Below are positions 8,436 to 18,501 of a stretch of 64,000 nucleotides of DNA, in pieces. Below the pieces are notes generated by a model that was not told where the DNA came from, did not search any database, and saw only the letters and a list, made by a program, of their open reading frames with translations. Each line of letters begins with the position of its first letter. Position 1 is the stretch's first letter. This stretch comes from CAYLLN01 sp964384375 (GTDB lineage: Bacteria; Planctomycetota; Planctomycetia; Pirellulales; Pirellulaceae), in contig CAYLLN010000019.1 in NCBI GenBank assembly GCA_964384375.1, positions 34,015 through 98,014 of the forward strand, in the 5' to 3' direction. The position numbers were made by a program, and so were the translations under genes.

Positions 8436-9827
8436 TCAGCCAGCCACCTTCCGCATTGCCGTCTTCAGGAGCTGCGGGCCGAAGCGAGCGGCGTAGTAGT
8501 CCCAAGAGACCTGTCGCGAGAGGTCGCCGCAGGCGGACACGAGGCTCTGTGCCGGCAGCGGACAGGCGAGTACGCCGATCGTAGGTTCGGCAGCAATTGC
8601 AGTGGATAGTTCGGCGGTGGTCGGCCGGCTGTCGAACGGGATCTCCTCGTCCTTGATGACGCTGCTGAGCAGTGTCGCGGCCAAGTCCGGCGTCACATCG
8701 GCCATCCGCTCGGCGAGGAAGTGAGGCAGGCTGTCGGGAAGCTGCTGCTCCTTGTAGAGGAACGGCAGCTCAGTGAGGATTCCCTCCCAGGTGAAGGCGA
8801 CGACCTTCACTCGCTCATGGGTTGCCGTCCACGCCTTGCCGCCGATGAGCCGGGCGGCGGTCCGGTCGGCATCGAGCTCGCTCTCGCGGGTCAGCACCGC
8901 GGCGACGGTGTTGCCGATGAACATCGGAATCCAGAGCACGACGCGGGCCAGAAAGCTGAACGCCCGCAGCGGCAACAGCAGCCGGCCGAGGTGGAACCCT
9001 GGCCGCAAGTTGGCTCGCGTGATCCAGCGATCGAAGCGGTCCTCCTGATAGACGCTTCGCCACATCCAGCCGTTGATCGACCGGATCAAATTCGCCGGTC
9101 CGCACCCCGCCCCGCGACGATGCGGGGCCAACTGCGCCGCGATGAGGCCGCCGAGTTGCTCCACCGTGAGGTTCATCACCAGCGGCAGGCCCAGCGAGAG
9201 CGTGCGCCCTTTCGAGTCCAGTGAAATTCGCGGTGAACATTCCGCCTGTAGGACCGACGGCGGCGAGGCATGGACTTGCTCGGTGATTTTGGCGATGAAG
9301 TTGGCTAAAAGGGGCTGCTTGTCGGCCGGCAGCGGCACGATCTCGGCCGGCCGCTCCCGCGGCATCACGAGTGGGCGAATGAGGCAGAGGAGCAATAAGG
9401 CCGCGGCAGCCATTGCCACCGAAACGACCCACGACGGAATGTTGGGGCCGATGTCGCTCGTGGCGAGCCAGTAAACCCCGAACGCCAAGCCGCCGAGGAT
9501 CGCAAAATAGCCGGCGACCAGCAGCAAGAGCACGACGAGCACGAGCCACGTCCCCAGCCGGCGGCCGAACGACACCTTGGGCAGCTCAATCTTGCCGGTG
9601 AACGCTGCCGCGAGTTGCTCAGCCGTGATTGCGGGCAACGTCGGTGCCGCGACTTTGGGAGCAGCCGTGGTCGATGTCGTGGAAGGAGTCGAGGAAACGC
9701 TCGCCCCCTTCGCCCCCGGCACGACGATGACCGCCTGGCACTTGGGGCACATCACCTTCTTACCCGCGAGCTCCTCCTTGGCTTTCAGCGCGTGCGAACA
9801 CTTGGGGCAGCTAACGGAAATGGCCAA
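8436..9827 (-). CDS. Zinc-ribbon membrane protein, catalytically dead M48 peptidase paralogue
   Basis: A 463-residue protein opening with a zinc ribbon (CPKC near residue 8, CPKC near residue 27), then a Ser/Thr linker, two membrane segments around residues 95-165 and a peptidase-like domain. It aligns by eye with the next gene, an M48 metallopeptidase. Where that protein has LAHEFGHFSQG, this one has IAAQLAPHRRG, so both His ligands and the catalytic Glu are lost. The downstream ESELDADR segment, which supplies the third ligand in M48 enzymes, is kept. A pseudo-peptidase with a regulatory or partner role is inferred. Both genes lie on the minus strand, with about 160 bases of repeat between them. 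Confidence 0.75.
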   Translation of the reverse strand: MAISVSCPKCSHALKAKEELAGKKVMCPKCQAVIVVPGAKGASVSSTPSTTSTTAAPKVAAPTLPAITAEQLAAAFTGKIELPKVSFGRRLGTWLVLVVLLLLVAGYFAILGGLAFGVYWLATSDIGPNIPSWVVSVAMAAAALLLLCLIRPLVMPRERPAEIVPLPADKQPLLANFIAKITEQVHASPPSVLQAECSPRISLDSKGRTLSLGLPLVMNLTVEQLGGLIAAQLAPHRRGAGCGPANLIRSINGWMWRSVYQEDRFDRWITRANLRPGFHLGRLLLPLRAFSFLARVVLWIPMFIGNTVAAVLTRESELDADRTAARLIGGKAWTATHERVKVVAFTWEGILTELPFLYKEQQLPDSLPHFLAERMADVTPDLAATLLSSVIKDEEIPFDSRPTTAELSTAIAAEPTIGVLACPLPAQSLVSACGDLSRQVSWDYYAARFGPQLLKTAMRKVAG

Positions 9828-9898
9828 GGCCGGCTCCTTGCGAAATCAAGCGAGTGCAGCAGGGATGAGTCGCCGGCACTAGTGTAATTGGCGGGACC

Positions 9899-9974
9899 GG
9901 GAGGGCGAAGCTCCTGCTGAGCCGGTTGTCCGATTCGGCTCCCAACCTCGGCTCGGCAAGAGCCTCGCCCTCCC
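9899..9974. repeat. GGGAGGGCGAGGCTCCTGCCGAGC palindrome, diverged pair
   Basis: A left arm GGGAGGGCGAAGCTCCTGCT and a right arm ending GCCTCGCCCTCCC lie in inverted orientation in the gap between the two M48-like genes. It belongs to the same family as 28168-28190, 33794-33818 and 36459-36513. Confidence 0.75.
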
Positions 9975-9985
9975 ACGCATCGCCT

Positions 9986-12493
9986 CTACTCCTCCTTCGG
10001 CTTCCCCGGCGGCAGCGGCGAGTGGCCCAGCGCCGTTTCCACCGCTTCGGCAATACGGCAAAGCCGGCCGATGCAGCGGGCATTGAGCGACATGAGCCCG
10101 GTGAGCAAGTCGTCGGCCGCCTGATAAACCGAGCCAACTTCCTCAGCCGGCGGAATCATCGGCAGCAGGAACTGGCTGACGGCAATCGGCCCCTTGGCAT
10201 GGTCGAACGGGTAGTCGATCCCCGTGAACAGATTACGAATCGCCCCCGTCTGTTCACGCACGCGGCCGGAATAGTCGAGAATTTCGTGAATCAACGTTTC
10301 GTTCCGCTCCTGCCCCTCCAGGTGGCCGAGTAGTGCGACGAGTACGGCATTGCAGTTCCGCAGTTCCAAGATGCTCGCGTGGTGCGTGCCAACGTGCGTG
10401 ACGATCGGCAATAGCCGCTGCGCCTCGGCGTGCATTGCCGGTGCATCGGGCAAGCGGGCGGCAAGTGTCGGATCGGAAAGGAGCAGGATTGCGGCACGAA
10501 GGCGGCGGCCAATCGCGTCCTCGAACGGTTCGAGCGACGCGTTCATTCGGTTGAGTTGGGCCAGGGCCCGGTCGCGCGCCAGCGAAGCGTCGCTGGTCGA
10601 CGCGGGAGCGTGCTCGAATTTGTCGCGTTGCAGCCGGACATTGCTCATCAGGACCGAGCGGGCCTGCCGCGACTGGATCAGCCGCGTGTCTTCCTGGTCG
10701 TAAGGCTCCAGCGTGGAACAATACGCGGCCGAGCCGGCGGCCATGGCCTGCCGAGCGGCAACAAGCTCCTCGTGCCAGATCGCTGCCTGGGGCGCTGACC
10801 CAAACGGAAACACCGGCAGGCGGAGCGGACGCAGCCCCGTGAATCCGCCGGCGAAGTAGCGATCGCGGGCTTCGTCCACCGCTTGCTCTTGCTGCTGGCG
10901 GGCGAGCAAGTCGTCCGTCGGATTGAGCGACTTGGGGTCGATCGTCCGCCCGAAGACACTGCAGTAGAAATCCCACGTGACGTTTTTTCCCGCCGTGTCG
11001 AAATTGGCGAAGAGGACCGCCGCGGGAAGGTCGCTGCGAAACACTCCCGCTGCTTGCTCGGCACGGGCAGCAGCGACGCGGTCGGAATCGGACGGATGCG
11101 TGTCGAACCAACTGGTCTTGGAATCGTCCTCTTTGGCGAGCCACTTTTTCATGCCGGGCGACGGATGCTCGACGCTGTACATCATGAGCCGCGGCAGATT
11201 ATCGACGAGCCGCCCTTCGGCGTAGTAGTTGCCAAGCTCTCCCTGGGCGACATGCCACGCGAGGCCCAGTTGCCGCAGGCGACGGCAGGTCGATTCAAAC
11301 GTCGCGCTGCCGGCCAAATGCGTCTCGTAGCGGTCGGCGTCGAACTCCATCTGCCGCAGCATGAACCCGGCAACGACGTGACCGAGAAACATCAGCCCCC
11401 AGAGAATCTTGCGAGTGATCCAGACACCACCGCGAGCGAGCCAGATGACCCACGCGATCCGCAGGTCCATGCCGTCGGTCGCCGTGGCGAGCCACTCGTC
11501 CCAGCTATCGCGCTCGTAAACGACGCGGACAAACCAGTGGTTGATCGAGCGGACGATGTACGTCAGCCGCATGCCGGTCCCCTGGCTGAAGTGGCCGAAT
11601 TCGTGCGCCAGAATGCCGGCGAACTGCCGCAGCGACATGCCCGCGGCGAGCGGCATGCCGATGCGGAGCACCAGGTCGTTTCCGGTGATCAGGCTGAGCC
11701 AGCCGCGACGAAAGCCGGCCGAGGCGTTGATGTCGCAGTCGATGTCGATGCGGCGCGGGACCGGCGCCCGCACGAGCCGGCAGATGCGCTCGACGAACTC
11801 GAACAGCAGCGGGTCGCTCTGCGGGGTGATGCTGCGGCGTCGCCCCTCCTTGGCCGGCCGGGCAAAGAGGGGTTTGATCATGAAGACGATGATGATTCCC
11901 GCGACAATGGCCGGGGCGATATAGGCCAAAAAGAGAAACACGGCCCCGCGGCCGCGAACCGCGGTGAGCATCACGTGATTATGTGCCAGATGCAGATACA
12001 CGCCGTAACAGGCGAGCGCGATGATGCCGATATACGCCAGCGGCAGGAGGACCATGAACAGGGCAGTCAGCAGGATGCCGAGGCGATATCGCAGCGTCGT
12101 CTTCTGCCGGGGAATCTCGCCGATGAAGCCGGCCATGACACGGGCGCGAACCTGCTCGGGTGTGAGCGGAGCGGGCTTGGTTGGAACTGCGGGCCTCGGC
12201 GCAAGAGCTTTCGCGGCAAGTGCTGTCGCCGGTTTCGCCGGATGGGTTGGTGACGATTGCGCTGCGGGAGTGAAGCTCGGCCGACCTGCCGACATGCCTG
12301 GTGCGCTGGTCTTTGTTGTTGCTGCGGGCGCCGCTGCCGTGGGAACCGCCACTTGGCTTCGGTTGGCAAAGTCCACAGTGGCGGGAATCTGCACGACGGA
12401 TTGGCACTGGGGACATTTCCCACGCTTCCCCGCCCAATCATCACGCACGTCGAGCGAGTGCTGGCACTGGCCGCAAGTGACGCGGATGGGCAA
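9986..12493 (-). CDS. Zinc-ribbon M48-family membrane metallopeptidase
   Basis: An 835-residue protein with an N-terminal zinc ribbon (CGQC and CPQC), a proline/alanine-rich linker, two or three membrane segments (about residues 135-215) and an M48-type zinc peptidase domain. The active site is intact: LAHEFGHFSQGTGMR, with the third ligand region in MEFDADRYE. A second HPSDSDR motif after the catalytic core is also usual in M48 enzymes. The C-terminal 300 residues are helical and of unknown function. The active site probably faces the cytoplasm, where HtpX-type M48 enzymes perform membrane-protein quality control. The gene starts 12 bases after the upstream propeller gene ends, suggesting one transcription unit. 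Confidence 0.8.
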   Translation of the reverse strand: MPIRVTCGQCQHSLDVRDDWAGKRGKCPQCQSVVQIPATVDFANRSQVAVPTAAAPAATTKTSAPGMSAGRPSFTPAAQSSPTHPAKPATALAAKALAPRPAVPTKPAPLTPEQVRARVMAGFIGEIPRQKTTLRYRLGILLTALFMVLLPLAYIGIIALACYGVYLHLAHNHVMLTAVRGRGAVFLFLAYIAPAIVAGIIIVFMIKPLFARPAKEGRRRSITPQSDPLLFEFVERICRLVRAPVPRRIDIDCDINASAGFRRGWLSLITGNDLVLRIGMPLAAGMSLRQFAGILAHEFGHFSQGTGMRLTYIVRSINHWFVRVVYERDSWDEWLATATDGMDLRIAWVIWLARGGVWITRKILWGLMFLGHVVAGFMLRQMEFDADRYETHLAGSATFESTCRRLRQLGLAWHVAQGELGNYYAEGRLVDNLPRLMMYSVEHPSPGMKKWLAKEDDSKTSWFDTHPSDSDRVAAARAEQAAGVFRSDLPAAVLFANFDTAGKNVTWDFYCSVFGRTIDPKSLNPTDDLLARQQQEQAVDEARDRYFAGGFTGLRPLRLPVFPFGSAPQAAIWHEELVAARQAMAAGSAAYCSTLEPYDQEDTRLIQSRQARSVLMSNVRLQRDKFEHAPASTSDASLARDRALAQLNRMNASLEPFEDAIGRRLRAAILLLSDPTLAARLPDAPAMHAEAQRLLPIVTHVGTHHASILELRNCNAVLVALLGHLEGQERNETLIHEILDYSGRVREQTGAIRNLFTGIDYPFDHAKGPIAVSQFLLPMIPPAEEVGSVYQAADDLLTGLMSLNARCIGRLCRIAEAVETALGHSPLPPGKPKEE

Positions 12494-12505
12494 GGGAGTG
12501 CTCCT

Positions 12506-15500
12506 TTATCGCGGCGCAGCGAGCGGCGTGCGCGGCGTCGCCTGCGGCCAGATGGCGTGGTCCGGGCGCGCGACCAGCGGATCGAGTTTTTGGTTGTCGG
12601 GCATCTTCTCCGTCGGATCGGACGTGAGGAACGTCTCGCCCGGCAGGATCGATTGCGCATGACGGTAAATGATCGGCGGGAGCATGTTGTCGATCGCCTC
12701 GTCGCTGAGGAATTGCTTGTCGAGGAAATCGCGAGCGGCCTGCACTTTGTCGTCGGGAAACGTCGGGCTGGGGGGCGCGAAGATGTCGTACGGCCGGGCA
12801 TAGCCGTCGTGGCGGTGGCACGGGATGCCGCTGTCGTCGATTACCGTCAGGCGGGCCTTGAACTCCATATCCGGGACGAACCAGAACTTTTCCTTAATCT
12901 CTTCCACGCCGCGAGCAATGACCACGGCTTCTTTGGGAATCGCCAGCTTGCGACCGGAATCAAACGAGACAGCAACGATCGAAAGCTGCGACTTGGCTGC
13001 CGGATCGACCGTGACACCGCGGGCGGCAAGTGCTTTCTGACAGGCGGTGACGACGCGATCTTCCAAATGTCCGAGACCCGCCCCCTTCAGATCGACGAGC
13101 AGCCGCACGCTTGCCCCTGGACCGAGGGCATATTGATTCGGCGGGCGAATCGCGGCAGTTTTCGCGCGGACTTCGGGGCCGTTGATCGTGGCTGGCATCA
13201 GTTCGACCGACTGGCTCGGCTTGGCATAGTAATTGTTGCAGTGCCATAGTCTGCCATCCGGTGAGTTGTCAGCGGCGAGCTCATCGCGGTCGAGGACGTA
13301 TCGCCAGGCGAGAATGCTCCGCTCGGCGTCGAAGAGCGTGCAGGCGTCGAGGAGCATCGTTCCATCGCGGCGGCACAGGGTGTGATGCATCCGCTCGAAG
13401 GGATAATTCGGCCAGGGATGATGCTTGACAGCGGCGGTCGGTGCGACCGTGGTAGCGATGAGCTTGCCCGTGGCTAGATCGAACCGCTGCAAAATCGCCC
13501 CTTGTTGTCCCTGGAAAGCCCAGACATAGAGCTCCTTGCCGTCGTCCCGGAACGCACAGCGAATGAGGTCGCTGCGCGGGGCGAGCGCGATGCGCCCTTG
13601 CGCCGCGCCGGTGCGTGCGTCGAGCAGGTCGATCCCCGTGTTCCGCACCAAGGCCAGCGTGCGCCGCCCCGGACTAAGCATTGGAATCGAGTGCTTCGCA
13701 ACCCCTTCTGTTTCATAGACGGCACTGCACTCCGGCACCTTCCAGCCGATCAGCCGGCCGCTCTTGCTAAGGGTGACGGCCTGATCGTCGCCGACCATCG
13801 CGGCCCAGGCGAGCGACTTGAGCGAACCGGTCTGCCGGGCGTTGTCGGTCACGTCCGCGTCGGCATACGGCCGCCAACCCGCGAGGTGCTTCTTCGGATT
13901 GAAGCCGACGAGATCGAGCCGTTCATTGCGGGTTGGTGCGTCGGGATACGCGAGCAGTGCTGCGTGGCCGCTCTGGCTCACGTCGGCGAGGCGGTATGGA
14001 TCGTGAATCTTTAGCCGGTCCGATTTCGCCTTGCTCCGCGTATCGAACTGCTGCAGCCACGTTGTCTTCTCGCTGTTAACCTCCTCGGACTTGATGACGA
14101 TGACCTTGCCCGATTCCGGCCCGGCAAAGCGGACGTGGCGGACCTTTTCGTGGCCATCGGCGATCTCAATCCGGTCGCGCAGTCCCTCGGCATAGGCCAC
14201 GCCGTAGATCGGGACATTCCAGGGCACATCACTGGCCAGGTTCGGCAGCTTCACGACGGCGTCGCGGCGAATGTCGGTCCGCGGCGGCAAGATCGCATCG
14301 ATTGCCTCCCCCTCCCCTTGCACCTGAGCGATCGCTTTGTCGATTGCCTCCTTGGGAAGGGGCATCGTGAAGAGATAGTCGTCGTTTTCGCTGTCGCGGC
14401 CGATCGTGAGCATGTCCCACGGGCGAATGATCCGCCGCGGTGCATCGAGGTCGCTGTTCCACGGCATGGTGAGCAGATCCTTGCCGGTGTTTGCGTCGAG
14501 CAGCACGGAGCCGGCGACTTGAATCCCCAGGCCGTCGGGGGTCCAGTCGAGGCGGTTCTCGTGCTCCTCGTCGTTCCGGCCGGAATGCCAGTTCGTCGTC
14601 GATTCGAGCAGTCGCTCGAAGACGACGCCCCCTGAGCGAGCATCAAGGCAAACCACCATGCCGCTGCCGCCGGCTTTGAGGACCGCGGCCAGTCGCGTGC
14701 CGTCGGGGGAGAACGCAATGCCGGCCGTTTCGATCGAGCTGAGGTCGATGGCCCGGCCAAAAAGGCTGATGTACTCGCGCTTGGCGAGGTATTCGAGCGA
14801 CCGCTCGCCGAGAATTTTGCCGGCAGCCGGATCGACGATCTTGATGGTCGTGTTGCAGAGCATCGCCAGCAGTTTGCCGCCGGGGCTGGGGGCGATGCAC
14901 CGCTCGTCGGTCGAAAGATACTCGTCGTGGACGACGAATTGCCCGTGCTGCTCCCCGGTCCGCACATCCCACGTCGTGAGCAGCGTTTCGCGATCGCCGT
15001 TATGCACCGTCACCAGCCGATGTGGTCCGACGAAAGTGAACAGGTCGAAGCCCCATTTCCCGTTCGTCAGAATGCAGGTCCGCTCGCCCGTGGCAAACGA
15101 CCAGACGCCGGTGACGCGTTCGCCTCCCATTTCGTCGGCAATGTAGCGGCCGTCGGGACTCACCACTGGATAGAGGCCCCGAATCTCGTCGGTAATCGTC
15201 TTGCCGATTGGCTTGCCGGTGCCCAGATCGATCGCTGTGTGCTGCCACTTGCCGTCGTTGGTCGAGCGGAGGACACAGAACCGTGACGGCCCCGGCGGAA
15301 AGATCAACTCGTGGCTGCCGTCCGCAAGCTTGATTTCGATCTTGCCACTCTTGACCGTCGGCATTGCAGCAGGTGGATCGGCAGGAATCTCCCAGCGGGC
15401 TTCGCGCTCGCTCCTCAGTGCCGTTTCGGGATCGCTGTCTGCGATGGCGACTGCGGGCTCGTCGGGTGTCGGCTTTTCGGTGACCGGCACGGGCGTAGGT

Positions 15501-17116
15501 GGATCGGGCTTGATAACGATGACTTTAGGCGTCGCCTCTGTTGGAGGCTTCAATTGCGAGGAAGTTTCATCGGCCGGTGCCGTTTCCGCTGGTTCCTTCG
15601 GCAGATCGGCAGCGGCGATCTGCGCCCGCGAAGGTTCGATGGGGGGCGGGACTGAGGCCAACCGCTTTGCCAATGGCGACACGGCGTAGGTCTTCTCCTT
15701 GGAAGCGACACCGCGCTGGTGAAGAACGAGGTCGTCCTCCACGATCCGGCACCAGGCGTGCGATGCGACGGCATCGTCGTGGCGAATGGCATCGACGAGC
15801 TTGCCGCTGGTGGCGTCGATCAAGTCCTGCCCGCAGAAGAGCAGGTATTTGCCCGATGCCGACCATTCCAGCCGCTGGCCGGAATAGGCGATTTGATTCC
15901 CCTTCAAGTCGCCCGAGTACGCTTGGCCCGGCCGTGTCTCGCCGGTTGCCAGGTCGATCACCGAAAGCTGATAGTCGGGCTCTGCTTTACACATGCGCGC
16001 CAGCCGCCTGCCGTCAGGAGAAAAGGCGAGTCCCGGCCACAAGCCGCCACCGGAGTAAGCTCGGTCGCCGACGAGCTTCCCCGAATGCAAGTCCCACACC
16101 AGCAGCCGCTCACCCTGCTGCGTGAGAAGGGCGGCATAGCGCCCTCCGGGACTAGTCGCCAGCGTTGCCGGATCGAACCGCTCGTTGTCCACCGGAACAT
16201 GGCGAATCGCCAGCAGCTTTGCATCTGGCTGAATCAGATCGTGAAGTTGCAGAGTCAGTTCACCTCGCTCATCGACATGAGCCGCGACCATCCGGCGAAA
16301 TCCGGCAATGCCAAACCCAAACTTGTTCTCGGCGGCGTCAGGGAGCGTGATCGTCGCTTGCAACTTCCCTTCCAGTGGCAGGAAGACATGGATCGTCGGA
16401 GGCGTTGCCTCCTTCTCGGCCGCGATGAAGAAGGCACCCGACGGCGAAAGGTCGCGAAAATGAGCCCGATGATCGAGTTGCTGACGGCTGACGACTCCGT
16501 CACCATGCGGCTCGCCCGTCGTCAAGTCATACACTCGAAAGAGTTTGCCACCCCCTTCGCCCCGCTCTTCGGCGATCGCGTAGTGTCCCGGCTGGCGCGA
16601 AAAGAAGAGCCGTCCGGGGAGGACGGCATTCGGATCGACCTGCGTCACCGCGAGCGAAGCATCCTCCGGTGGATCGGGCTGCACGTTCCAAGCTGGCGGC
16701 GCAGCAACCACCGGCTCGCGCACATTAGGTCCGACATGCGGCGGCGGCACGAGCGGCTGATTCAGCGAGTGATTGGGCGGCAGGCCGTTGTCGCCTTGAC
16801 TAATCAGATTGAACAAGCCGACCAGCGCGACCAAGAGCACCAGGCCCGCACCAACCACCCCGGCGCCGATCAAGAGCGCTTTGTTGTTCGGGGCGGCTGA
16901 CTCTTGGCTAAACGCCGGGGTGGCTGGGGGCGAGTGCAACGAGACCCCGGCAACCGGCGTCGAACGATCTTCGACCGCAGCCAATCCGCTGGGCTCGCCC
17001 TGTAAAGGGACATCCACCACATTCCCACACCCGCCGCACCGCGCCTGCTGGCCCGCAAACTCATCCGGAGCGACAAACTCGCTCGCACAAATCGGGCAGT
17101 GAAACGAAATCGCCAT
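12506..17116 (-). CDS. Zinc-ribbon, membrane-anchored WD40-like beta-propeller protein
   Basis: A 1536-residue protein. The zinc ribbon at the start (CPIC then CGGC) matches those of the two M48-like proteins downstream. A single membrane segment (about residues 68-95) follows, and the rest is a long series of propeller blades with SPDGRRLA, SPGGRYAAL and SPDGTRLAAV signatures. A Pro/Glu-rich linker near residues 490-560 separates two propeller blocks. The C-terminal about 230 residues are different and lack blades. No enzyme motif is visible; a scaffold or sensor role is inferred. The ATG at 17116 starts the zinc ribbon exactly; a 23-residue hydrophobic upstream extension is possible but seems unlikely. 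Confidence 0.7.
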   Translation of the reverse strand: MAISFHCPICASEFVAPDEFAGQQARCGGCGNVVDVPLQGEPSGLAAVEDRSTPVAGVSLHSPPATPAFSQESAAPNNKALLIGAGVVGAGLVLLVALVGLFNLISQGDNGLPPNHSLNQPLVPPPHVGPNVREPVVAAPPAWNVQPDPPEDASLAVTQVDPNAVLPGRLFFSRQPGHYAIAEERGEGGGKLFRVYDLTTGEPHGDGVVSRQQLDHRAHFRDLSPSGAFFIAAEKEATPPTIHVFLPLEGKLQATITLPDAAENKFGFGIAGFRRMVAAHVDERGELTLQLHDLIQPDAKLLAIRHVPVDNERFDPATLATSPGGRYAALLTQQGERLLVWDLHSGKLVGDRAYSGGGLWPGLAFSPDGRRLARMCKAEPDYQLSVIDLATGETRPGQAYSGDLKGNQIAYSGQRLEWSASGKYLLFCGQDLIDATSGKLVDAIRHDDAVASHAWCRIVEDDLVLHQRGVASKEKTYAVSPLAKRLASVPPPIEPSRAQIAAADLPKEPAETAPADETSSQLKPPTEATPKVIVIKPDPPTPVPVTEKPTPDEPAVAIADSDPETALRSEREARWEIPADPPAAMPTVKSGKIEIKLADGSHELIFPPGPSRFCVLRSTNDGKWQHTAIDLGTGKPIGKTITDEIRGLYPVVSPDGRYIADEMGGERVTGVWSFATGERTCILTNGKWGFDLFTFVGPHRLVTVHNGDRETLLTTWDVRTGEQHGQFVVHDEYLSTDERCIAPSPGGKLLAMLCNTTIKIVDPAAGKILGERSLEYLAKREYISLFGRAIDLSSIETAGIAFSPDGTRLAAVLKAGGSGMVVCLDARSGGVVFERLLESTTNWHSGRNDEEHENRLDWTPDGLGIQVAGSVLLDANTGKDLLTMPWNSDLDAPRRIIRPWDMLTIGRDSENDDYLFTMPLPKEAIDKAIAQVQGEGEAIDAILPPRTDIRRDAVVKLPNLASDVPWNVPIYGVAYAEGLRDRIEIADGHEKVRHVRFAGPESGKVIVIKSEEVNSEKTTWLQQFDTRSKAKSDRLKIHDPYRLADVSQSGHAALLAYPDAPTRNERLDLVGFNPKKHLAGWRPYADADVTDNARQTGSLKSLAWAAMVGDDQAVTLSKSGRLIGWKVPECSAVYETEGVAKHSIPMLSPGRRTLALVRNTGIDLLDARTGAAQGRIALAPRSDLIRCAFRDDGKELYVWAFQGQQGAILQRFDLATGKLIATTVAPTAAVKHHPWPNYPFERMHHTLCRRDGTMLLDACTLFDAERSILAWRYVLDRDELAADNSPDGRLWHCNNYYAKPSQSVELMPATINGPEVRAKTAAIRPPNQYALGPGASVRLLVDLKGAGLGHLEDRVVTACQKALAARGVTVDPAAKSQLSIVAVSFDSGRKLAIPKEAVVIARGVEEIKEKFWFVPDMEFKARLTVIDDSGIPCHRHDGYARPYDIFAPPSPTFPDDKVQAARDFLDKQFLSDEAIDNMLPPIIYRHAQSILPGETFLTSDPTEKMPDNQKLDPLVARPDHAIWPQATPRTPLAAPR

Positions 17117-17745
17117 CGCCTGGTGGTCCCAAGTCGCCCAAAAATACCCCACGGCCAGACTAACAATCGCGCCGCCGACAAGCAATCACGAACTTTTTGC
17201 GGCGAATTTTCCCCTGCCACTGGAGAACTGCCAGCAGCGGCAAACTTTGCGCTCGCGCCACGACACGATGTTAAACCTTGCCGTCTGGCGGCGACTTTGA
17301 CCGTAGTATCGCCGGCGCGCCCGCCGCACGACCGGCAAGGTTTCTCCTGTTTCCGGCAGCGTCAAATCTTGCCCGCGCGTCGCCGTAAACCGTGCCCGGA
17401 AAATTGTTTGCGTGCGTTCAAGCAAACTCCGCAAGCGCGACGATACGGTTTGTGTCGCTGGATGCTGGGCGGCGCCATGATGGCTCCACCGACCATGCAT
17501 CAGGTGAACCGGAGCGGATTTGGGCCAACGATTGGCCTGACCGGTTCTGGCGAAATCGCCAACCCCCGTGCGAGACAACGACACCCCTTCTCGCACACCT
17601 GGCCTACCCCAAATCGCACACCCCAATAAATCTTGCCTTCGATTGGATCGGAGGCAGGGTTGGTCCAACGTGGCTCGCCACGTATCCGGCCGGACCGGGA
17701 CTGCGCCAGTTCGAGATGGTTCCATCGTTTAGGAGACGTCGCTCA
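17117..17745. other. Intergenic region between divergent genes
   Basis: About 630 bases between the propeller gene (leftward) and the cysteine-rich gene (rightward), so it should hold promoters for both. No convincing gene, repeat or promoter box was identified. An AGGAGACG ribosome-binding site at 17731 precedes the ATG at 17746. Confidence 0.5.
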
Positions 17746-18468
17746 ATGAAATGGACCTCGCTTCTCGCTTCGTTGGTACTCGGCCTCGCCGTTTGTACCC
17801 AAGGTTACTCGTTCGAGCTGCTCGACATGATGCTCGGCTCGAGCGGCTGCGGCTGTGAAAGCAGCTGCTGCGAAACGAAATGCTGCAAGTCGCGCTGCAA
17901 GAGCCGCTGCTGCAACAATGGTTGCGGCAACGGTTGCGCGAAAGCGGCACCCAGCTGCGCCGCCCCAAGCTGCGCCGCTCCTGCTTGTGCGGCTCCCGCC
18001 CCCACCTGTGCCGCCCCCGCCCCGACCTGTGCCGCTCCGGCCCCGTCGTGCGGTGCTGAACCGTCTTGCGACGGTGGCAAGGCTGCCTGCGGCAACGGTT
18101 GCTGCAAGAAGAGCTGCTGCGATCGCGGCTGCCTCCTCGACCGCATCTTTGCTTGCAACAAGTGCTGCCCGAACAAGTGCAGCATCGGTGGCTGCCACAA
18201 TCGCTGCAATCGCGGCTGCAACAAGGGTTGCGGCTGTGGCAACGGCTGTGCGAAGGCCGCTCCGAGCTGCGGTGCTCCGGCTTGTGCCGCTCCTGCCCCC
18301 ACGTGCGCTGCCCCGGCTCCGGCCTGCGGCTGCGACGCTCCCGCCGGCAAGGCCCCGGCCGTCGGTGGCGATGTCGCCCCGATGCCGCCGGCCCCGGTGG
18401 TTGATCCTTCTGCGTTCATTCCGACTCAGCGTCGGGTCGTTCAGGCCTCGAGCAGCCTGGTCCGCTAG
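17746..18468 (+). CDS. Exported cysteine-rich repeat protein
   Basis: A 240-residue protein with a signal peptide (MKWTSLLASLVLGLAVCTQG) and about 40 cysteines. Two cysteine blocks with CC, CxxxC and CGNGC patterns alternate with Ala/Pro spacers of the form CAAPAPT. The word CGNGCAKAAPSC occurs twice, pointing to an internal duplication. The C-terminal 40 residues are cysteine-free. Such a composition suggests a disulfide-crosslinked or metal-binding envelope protein; planctomycetes are known for cysteine-rich wall proteins, but this assignment is inference. The ATG follows AGGAGACG at a normal distance, and a clear terminator follows the stop, so the gene is a single-gene unit. Confidence 0.75.
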   Translation: MKWTSLLASLVLGLAVCTQGYSFELLDMMLGSSGCGCESSCCETKCCKSRCKSRCCNNGCGNGCAKAAPSCAAPSCAAPACAAPAPTCAAPAPTCAAPAPSCGAEPSCDGGKAACGNGCCKKSCCDRGCLLDRIFACNKCCPNKCSIGGCHNRCNRGCNKGCGCGNGCAKAAPSCGAPACAAPAPTCAAPAPACGCDAPAGKAPAVGGDVAPMPPAPVVDPSAFIPTQRRVVQASSSLVR

Positions 18469-18501
18469 GCTGATTTGCGGCTAAGAGACTTCGACAACTA
18501 C

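Noticed and set aside
10883..12253. 456-codon plus-strand frame across the M48 peptidase gene
   Set aside because: It is a shadow of the HEFGH-containing peptidase and lacks a start signal or domain.
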